In this document: piece after piece, positions 59,892-64,000 of the stretch
How positions within the stretch are numbered: position 1 is the first letter of the stretch
How the letters are laid out: every line of letters begins with the position of its first letter
NCBI GenBank assembly: GCA_029781035.1
Contig: JAKOXK010000017.1
Coordinates: 1-64,000, forward strand
DNA from: Armatimonadota bacterium
GTDB lineage: Bacteria > Armatimonadota > Fimbriimonadia > Fimbriimonadales > Fimbriimonadaceae
Direction of reading: 5' to 3'
DNA length: 64,000 nt
The notes under the pieces: model-generated
The model's input: only the letters and a program-made list of their open reading frames with translations
Databases searched by the model: none
What the model was told of the DNA's origin: nothing
Translations under genes and position numbers: made by a program

Positions 59892-61040
59892 ATGAGACTT
59901 TCGCGCAAGCTCGTTCTCGCCAGTGTTGCTGTGACCCCTTGGATCTTGGTCGCCGCGTTTGGCCAAGACGGTGTGGGAATCCTTCGCTTGCCTTCCAACC
60001 CTTACCACTACGCCGACGCCGACCAGCACTATCCGCCCTACTTCACGAGCCCGAACGTGCCCGGGAGCGTGGCATTGGCCGACAACACACCAGCGGACAA
60101 CCGCATCACAAACGACGGAGCGACGCTCGGTCGCGTGCTCTTCTATGACCGCCGACTCTCCCGCAACTATACGATGTACTGTGGCGAATGCCACAAACAA
60201 AGCCACGGTTTTTCGGATCCAGACCGATTCAGCCACGGCCTGTACGGAGGTTTGACGACACGCCATGCCATGGGGATCACGAACTCGCGCTACTACCAGA
60301 ACGGCCGGTTCTTCTGGGACGAGAGGGCACCATCGCTGGAGGACCAAGTGCTTCAGCCGATCCAGAACACGGTCGAGATGGACATGACGCTGCCTGAAGT
60401 GGTCACTCGCCTTCAGGCGACCACCTTCTACCCAAAACTCTTCAAGAGCGCCTTCGGTACACCCGATATCACGGCCGACAGAATCTCAAAGGCTTTGGCC
60501 CAATTCGTTCGCTCGATGGTCTCGTACCGCTCAAAGTTCGACTCTGCGTTCGATTCGAACGGCCTCGCCCACTTCCAGCAGACCTTGACAGCCCAGGAGT
60601 TTCTGGGCTTGCGGCTCTTCCAGCCGGTACCCGGCTTTCCCAACATCAGCCGGGGGTGTGCCGCCTGCCACACGGCGACCTCGCAAATAGGCACGCACGC
60701 CCAGAATAACGGGCTCGATCTGAACACCCCCGACGGGGGACGGTTCAAGACCCCCTCGCTCCGCAACATCGCCACCCGGGCTCCCTATATGCACGACGGA
60801 CGGTTTGCCACCCTGATGGATGTCGTGAACTTCTATGACCACGGAGTTCAGAACAACCCGTTCCTGGATCCTCTCCTTCGAGATCCGAACACGGGCCTGC
60901 CCCGCCGGCTCAATATGACTCAGCAAGAGAAAGACGCTCTGGTCGCGTTCCTAAACACCCTGACGGATCCGACGTTCCTGACTGACGTCCGGTTCTCCGA
61001 CCCGTTTGTCTTCCCTGTGCGTACCAAGCCACACCCCTAG
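59892..61040 (+). CDS. Di-heme cytochrome c peroxidase/MauG family protein
   Basis: About 382 residues with a signal peptide (LSRKLVLASVAVTPWILVAA). Two c-type haem sites are visible, CGECH (C97) and CAACH (C256), with the peroxidase signatures LGRVLFYDRRLSRN, FFWDERAPSLEDQVLQPI and TPSLRNIATRAPYMHDGRFATLMDVV, where Met or His act as haem ligands. Such proteins reduce peroxide or oxidise substrates in the periplasm. ATG 59892 has GGAG upstream. Confidence 0.92.
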   Translation: MRLSRKLVLASVAVTPWILVAAFGQDGVGILRLPSNPYHYADADQHYPPYFTSPNVPGSVALADNTPADNRITNDGATLGRVLFYDRRLSRNYTMYCGECHKQSHGFSDPDRFSHGLYGGLTTRHAMGITNSRYYQNGRFFWDERAPSLEDQVLQPIQNTVEMDMTLPEVVTRLQATTFYPKLFKSAFGTPDITADRISKALAQFVRSMVSYRSKFDSAFDSNGLAHFQQTLTAQEFLGLRLFQPVPGFPNISRGCAACHTATSQIGTHAQNNGLDLNTPDGGRFKTPSLRNIATRAPYMHDGRFATLMDVVNFYDHGVQNNPFLDPLLRDPNTGLPRRLNMTQQEKDALVAFLNTLTDPTFLTDVRFSDPFVFPVRTKPHP

Positions 61041-61054
61041 ATGCAAGGTGCGGC

Positions 61055-61080
61055 GGGCGCGAGCAGAAGGACTCGCGCCC
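61055..61080. terminator. Hairpin between convergent genes
   Basis: GGGCGCGAG (61055-61063) pairs perfectly with CTCGCGCCC (61072-61080) around 8 nt, between the peroxidase and choice-of-anchor gene stops. Confidence 0.7.
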
Positions 61081-61088
61081 ATCCGATA

Positions 61089-62690
61089 TTAAGGGTTCAC
61101 CGTCCAGCTGAGCAGGTCAAAGTCCGCTTTGAAGACGCTGACCGTGACCGGGCCACTCTGCTTGTACGAGACCTGTGCCTTGACCTGTCGCGTCGTCTGG
61201 TTCACGAACCGGTCTGGATTGGTCGCCGGCAGACTGACGGTCGTGTCAGAGGTCGGCGCGGCTCCCGAAGACACGGTCACCCAAGCCGAGGACGTCCAGT
61301 CGTACAGCTCCACCGTCTGCACGAGCCCAGCCGTGTTCACTTTCGAGCAGAGGTTCAGTTGGAGTCTGCTGACGTCTGACCAAGGGCACGTCCCGACAAA
61401 CTGGACCTGGATCGGAGACTCGGTCGCGTTGGCGATGATCCCCTTTTGAACTGTCAGGTACTGCCCATCGACTGTGGCGACTTCAGGGACCCCTCCGGAG
61501 AGGACGTGGCCCCGCACCGCTTGGAAGTTGTCAGTGGGGATACCCGTCTTGGTGGCGTCACTCACGTCGAGGATGAAGGCCCCGCCGTTGATGTCGCTCA
61601 CGATGACGGTTCCGCTCGGGAAGAACGAGTAGTTGCTCCACGTCCCCACGAAGTCGGTCCGATCGTCTGCGGGAAAGGTGTCGTACCAGCCCACTTGGGG
61701 CGGGTTCAGCGGGTCGACGTTTGCGTTGAAGATACGAAGGCCACTGGCGTAGTCCGACTGGAAGATGAACCCGTTTCGCCAATACAGGTTGTGGTCGATA
61801 GCCGTCGTACCCGTCGTATAAGTGCTGACCAAGTCGGCCGTCTCCAAGACGCTCACGTCGAACACCAAAGTCCGGGTTGTCGACACATAGCCGTAGTACT
61901 CGTCGAGTTCGTCGTCGACATAGAGATAGTGCCGGTCGCCGCTGAGCCAGCACTGGTGGCAATAGCCGACGAAGGGATAGGCGATGCGCTTGATGAGCGC
62001 GACGTTGCTCTTGTTCGTGACGTCCCAGATCTCGAGTCCACGGCCCTCGCCGCAACCGAACATGATCTGTCGCCCTGCATAAGGGCCACTCGTGTAGGTG
62101 ACCGTGTTCGCGTCGTGTTGGTAGGTCGTTGTGAGCGACGGTGATCCTACTTGAACCGGATTGAGGGGGTCTTGGTTCAGGTCAAAACAGACGGTCGTCC
62201 CGGTGCCATCACGCGAGCCACACGTGTAGAGGTAGCCCGACGCGGTGTCCAACGAGAGGTTGTGGTTCCGGCCGGGGCCGCTCAGGGTCCTGACCAGAGT
62301 CACGACGTGATTGTCGATGTCACTGAGGTCGATGACTTGGATGCCGGTTCCTGACGTCTCCGTGACGGCGTACGCCACGTTCTTGTAGACCTTCACGTCT
62401 CCCCAAGTGCTTGACGAGTGAGGGATCTCGGCGAACTTCACCGAGTTGGCCGGATCGGTGACGTCGATGAACACGACCTTGTTGTTCAAGCTGACGATGC
62501 CGTATTCACGACCGGATGGTGAGACATAGCCCCAGCAGTCGTTTCCAGCCGAGGCCCCAAGTTGGCTGAGGGTGAACTGCTTGTAGAGCTTGACGTTGTA
62601 CGCCTGTTGAGCCTGAGACGCGGCGCAGAGCCCACAGACCAAGACGAGTGATGCGGCCAGGACTCTGCCGCCATGAGTGAACCAAGACAT
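61089..62690 (-). CDS. Choice-of-anchor B family exported protein
   Basis: The ATG at 62690 leaves a good signal peptide (GGRVLAASLVLVCGLCAASQA). About 533 residues. LVIVD-type repeats run through the body: VVFIDVTDPANSVKFAEIP, IQVIDLSDIDNHV, LEIWDVTNKSN and LRIFNANVDPLNP. This is the propeller pattern of choice-of-anchor B proteins. The end is beta-rich (VTVSVFKADFDLLSWTV) with no sorting tail seen. Probably surface-exposed; role unknown. Confidence 0.83.
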   Translation of the reverse strand: MSWFTHGGRVLAASLVLVCGLCAASQAQQAYNVKLYKQFTLSQLGASAGNDCWGYVSPSGREYGIVSLNNKVVFIDVTDPANSVKFAEIPHSSSTWGDVKVYKNVAYAVTETSGTGIQVIDLSDIDNHVVTLVRTLSGPGRNHNLSLDTASGYLYTCGSRDGTGTTVCFDLNQDPLNPVQVGSPSLTTTYQHDANTVTYTSGPYAGRQIMFGCGEGRGLEIWDVTNKSNVALIKRIAYPFVGYCHQCWLSGDRHYLYVDDELDEYYGYVSTTRTLVFDVSVLETADLVSTYTTGTTAIDHNLYWRNGFIFQSDYASGLRIFNANVDPLNPPQVGWYDTFPADDRTDFVGTWSNYSFFPSGTVIVSDINGGAFILDVSDATKTGIPTDNFQAVRGHVLSGGVPEVATVDGQYLTVQKGIIANATESPIQVQFVGTCPWSDVSRLQLNLCSKVNTAGLVQTVELYDWTSSAWVTVSSGAAPTSDTTVSLPATNPDRFVNQTTRQVKAQVSYKQSGPVTVSVFKADFDLLSWTVNP

Positions 62691-62808
62691 GAGTGAACTT
62701 CTCGACCAAAAAATCAAGAGCCGGATCCACGAGGGCACCCGACCTTGCCCAAGAGGTTATCACAAAATCGTCCACATTGGTCAATTCCAGTGGACGAGTC
62801 CTCATTTT

Positions 62809-64000
62809 CTACGCGGCACCTGGCAAGGCAAGTCTGAGCAAGCCCTCTTCCGTCGCTTCAGCCCGCGGAACCGCAGCCACAATCCGTCCTTCGTTCATCA
62901 CGAGGATCCGGTCGCACACACCCATGACTTCGGGGAGTTCACTCGAAACCAGCAGAATGGCCAGTCCCCGTTCGGCAAGTCCATAGATGATCTCGTAGAT
63001 CTCGCTCTTGGCCCCTACATCGATTCCCCGGGTGGGCTCGTCCAAGAGGACGACTTTCGGTTCGCCCCCGAGCCATCGCGCTAGGATCGTCTTCTGCTGG
63101 TTCCCTCCGGAGAGGTTCTTGACGAGTTGGTCGATCGAAGGCGTCCTGATCCCCATGCGCCCCACCATCTCGTCTGCCACCCGTTTCTCAGCCCTTTCAT
63201 CGATCCAGAACTTCTGCCGCCCTGCAATGTTGATGTTCTCCTTGACTGATCGAAGTTCGATGATGCCTTCTTTCTTGCGGTCCTCAGGGCACAAAACGAT
63301 GCCGGACCGGATGGCTGACCGGGGCCCCTTGAGCGGACAGGGCCGCCCACTGACTTCAACGACACCCTTCCCTGCCCCATAGATGGCTTTTAGCAGTTCA
63401 GTCCTCCCTGCACCAACCAGGCCAAAGACACCCACGATCTCGCCCCGGTGGACAGTCAGGTCGGCCCCTGTCTTGAGTCCGGAACCTTCCAGCTTCTTGA
63501 CTTCCAGTACGGGCTCGCCGACTTCACGCGAACGGTAATGGAAGATGTCTTGGATCTTACGGCCGACCATCCGTTCGACGATCGTGTCAGTTGAGATCCC
63601 TTGCAGGGAGGAGAACGTTTCGACGTGCTTGCCGTCTCTGAGAACCGTGCATGAATCGCACACGCGCTGGATCTCGTCCATGCGGTGCGAGACGTAGAGC
63701 ACCACCTTGCCTTGCTCCTTGAGCTTGGTGATCGTGGAGAAGAGACTCTCGACCTCGCGGCTCGAGAGCGAGGACGTCGGTTCGTCGAACGCGATGACTT
63801 TCGCGTTCCGCGTGAGCGCCTTTGCGATCTCTACCATCTGTCGTTGGGCAATCGGAAGGTCGCCGACTTGAGTCGCTGGCTGCACGTCCAGGCTCAACAT
63901 GTCCAGCATCCTTTGACAGTCGCCGCGCAGTTCTTTGCGGCGAACCCAGCCAGCACTCGCAGGAAAGTGACCGAGGTAAAGGTTCTCAGCGACGCTCAGG
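62809..64000 (-). CDS. Sugar ABC transporter ATPase, RbsA/MglA-like (partial)
   Basis: The gene runs off the window end; reading past the ATG at 63909 remains open to 64000 (LSVAENLYLGHFP and so on), so the start lies outside. The visible ~396 residues hold the end of the first ATPase domain (IAQRQMVEIAKAL, AFDEPTSSLS) and a complete second domain, whose P-loop is the variant FGLVGAGRTE, with NLSGGNQQKTILARWL and VLLDEPTRGID. This tandem form drives ribose, galactose or similar sugar import. Permease and binding protein are not visible. Confidence 0.92.
   Translation of the reverse strand, partial: LSVAENLYLGHFPASAGWVRRKELRGDCQRMLDMLSLDVQPATQVGDLPIAQRQMVEIAKALTRNAKVIAFDEPTSSLSSREVESLFSTITKLKEQGKVVLYVSHRMDEIQRVCDSCTVLRDGKHVETFSSLQGISTDTIVERMVGRKIQDIFHYRSREVGEPVLEVKKLEGSGLKTGADLTVHRGEIVGVFGLVGAGRTELLKAIYGAGKGVVEVSGRPCPLKGPRSAIRSGIVLCPEDRKKEGIIELRSVKENINIAGRQKFWIDERAEKRVADEMVGRMGIRTPSIDQLVKNLSGGNQQKTILARWLGGEPKVVLLDEPTRGIDVGAKSEIYEIIYGLAERGLAILLVSSELPEVMGVCDRILVMNEGRIVAAVPRAEATEEGLLRLALPGAA

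Noticed and set aside
59093-60148. 351-residue plus-strand ORF
   Set aside because: It runs antisense through two possible small genes and into the peroxidase gene in another frame, with no domain or ribosome site.
1-64000. CRISPR arrays, insertion sequences, attachment sites, rRNA
   Set aside because: No regular spaced repeats, transposase or integrase genes, or rRNA-like stretches were seen.

Overview
The window is a GC-rich chromosomal segment from a diderm bacterium, most likely Armatimonadota, class Fimbriimonadia. The lineage call is an inference from gene content. It rests on two prepilin-type proteins with an N-methylation segment followed by FPVFAQAK, a PEP-CTERM protein, a choice-of-anchor B protein, GH29 and GH38 glycosidases, Kdo transferase (hence LPS), stator proteins with FlgM, and a selenocysteine-type SelD. 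Coding density is high and many neighbours overlap by 4 nt. No insertion sequence, prophage, integrase or CRISPR array was seen.

Layout. 1-9 kb: truncated GNAT acetyltransferase, S1/P1 nuclease, CHASE4-type sensor with a degenerate HD-GYP-like end, selD (true start upstream of an in-frame UGA), an outer-membrane barrel, threonine synthase, and a DprE2/DprE1-like pair. 9-16.9 kb: GH29 fucosidase, LTxxQ-type lipoprotein, serS, PEP-CTERM protein, HD hydrolase, flgM behind a cyclic-di-GMP-I riboswitch, and mutL. 16.9-26 kb: motA-motB-hypothetical-ruvC, dprA, GH38 alpha-mannosidase, an Acb2/Tad1-like small protein, an orphan response regulator coupled to a barrel-sandwich/KOW-like protein, and a hypothetical protein. 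26-33 kb: two prepilin-like genes around a six-hairpin glycosidase-like gene, one pilin-like gene lying behind a TPP riboswitch; then a sugar isomerase, HAD phosphatase, GYF/TM2 protein and cyclophilin.

33-42.8 kb: two peptide-type ABC permeases, then a leftward six-gene run (BtuF-like lipoprotein, MTAP, HEAT protein, RpiB, an inactive S41 pseudoprotease, an active S41 protease) and tRNA-Trp. 42.8-51 kb: membrane PDC-like sensor without an output domain, an ECF sigma/anti-sigma pair, and a leftward Nnr-FHA-FHA-VWA run whose VWA protein and one FHA protein share N[KRQ]T repeats. 51-64 kb: ASCH protein, two tandem alpha/beta hydrolases, purC-waaA, PhyH-like dioxygenase, hmgA, a barrel protein with a possible small Cys-rich partner, a di-heme peroxidase, a choice-of-anchor protein, and a sugar ABC ATPase cut by the window end.

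Main points of interest: the c-di-GMP riboswitch on flgM with a hairpin over the ribosome binding site; the TPP riboswitch on a pilin-like gene; the FHA/VWA operon with shared threonine repeats; the Acb2/Tad1-like protein outside a phage; the Sec-containing SelD; the pseudo-S41/S41 pair; and convergent genes interlocked through shared stop codons such as CTAG.
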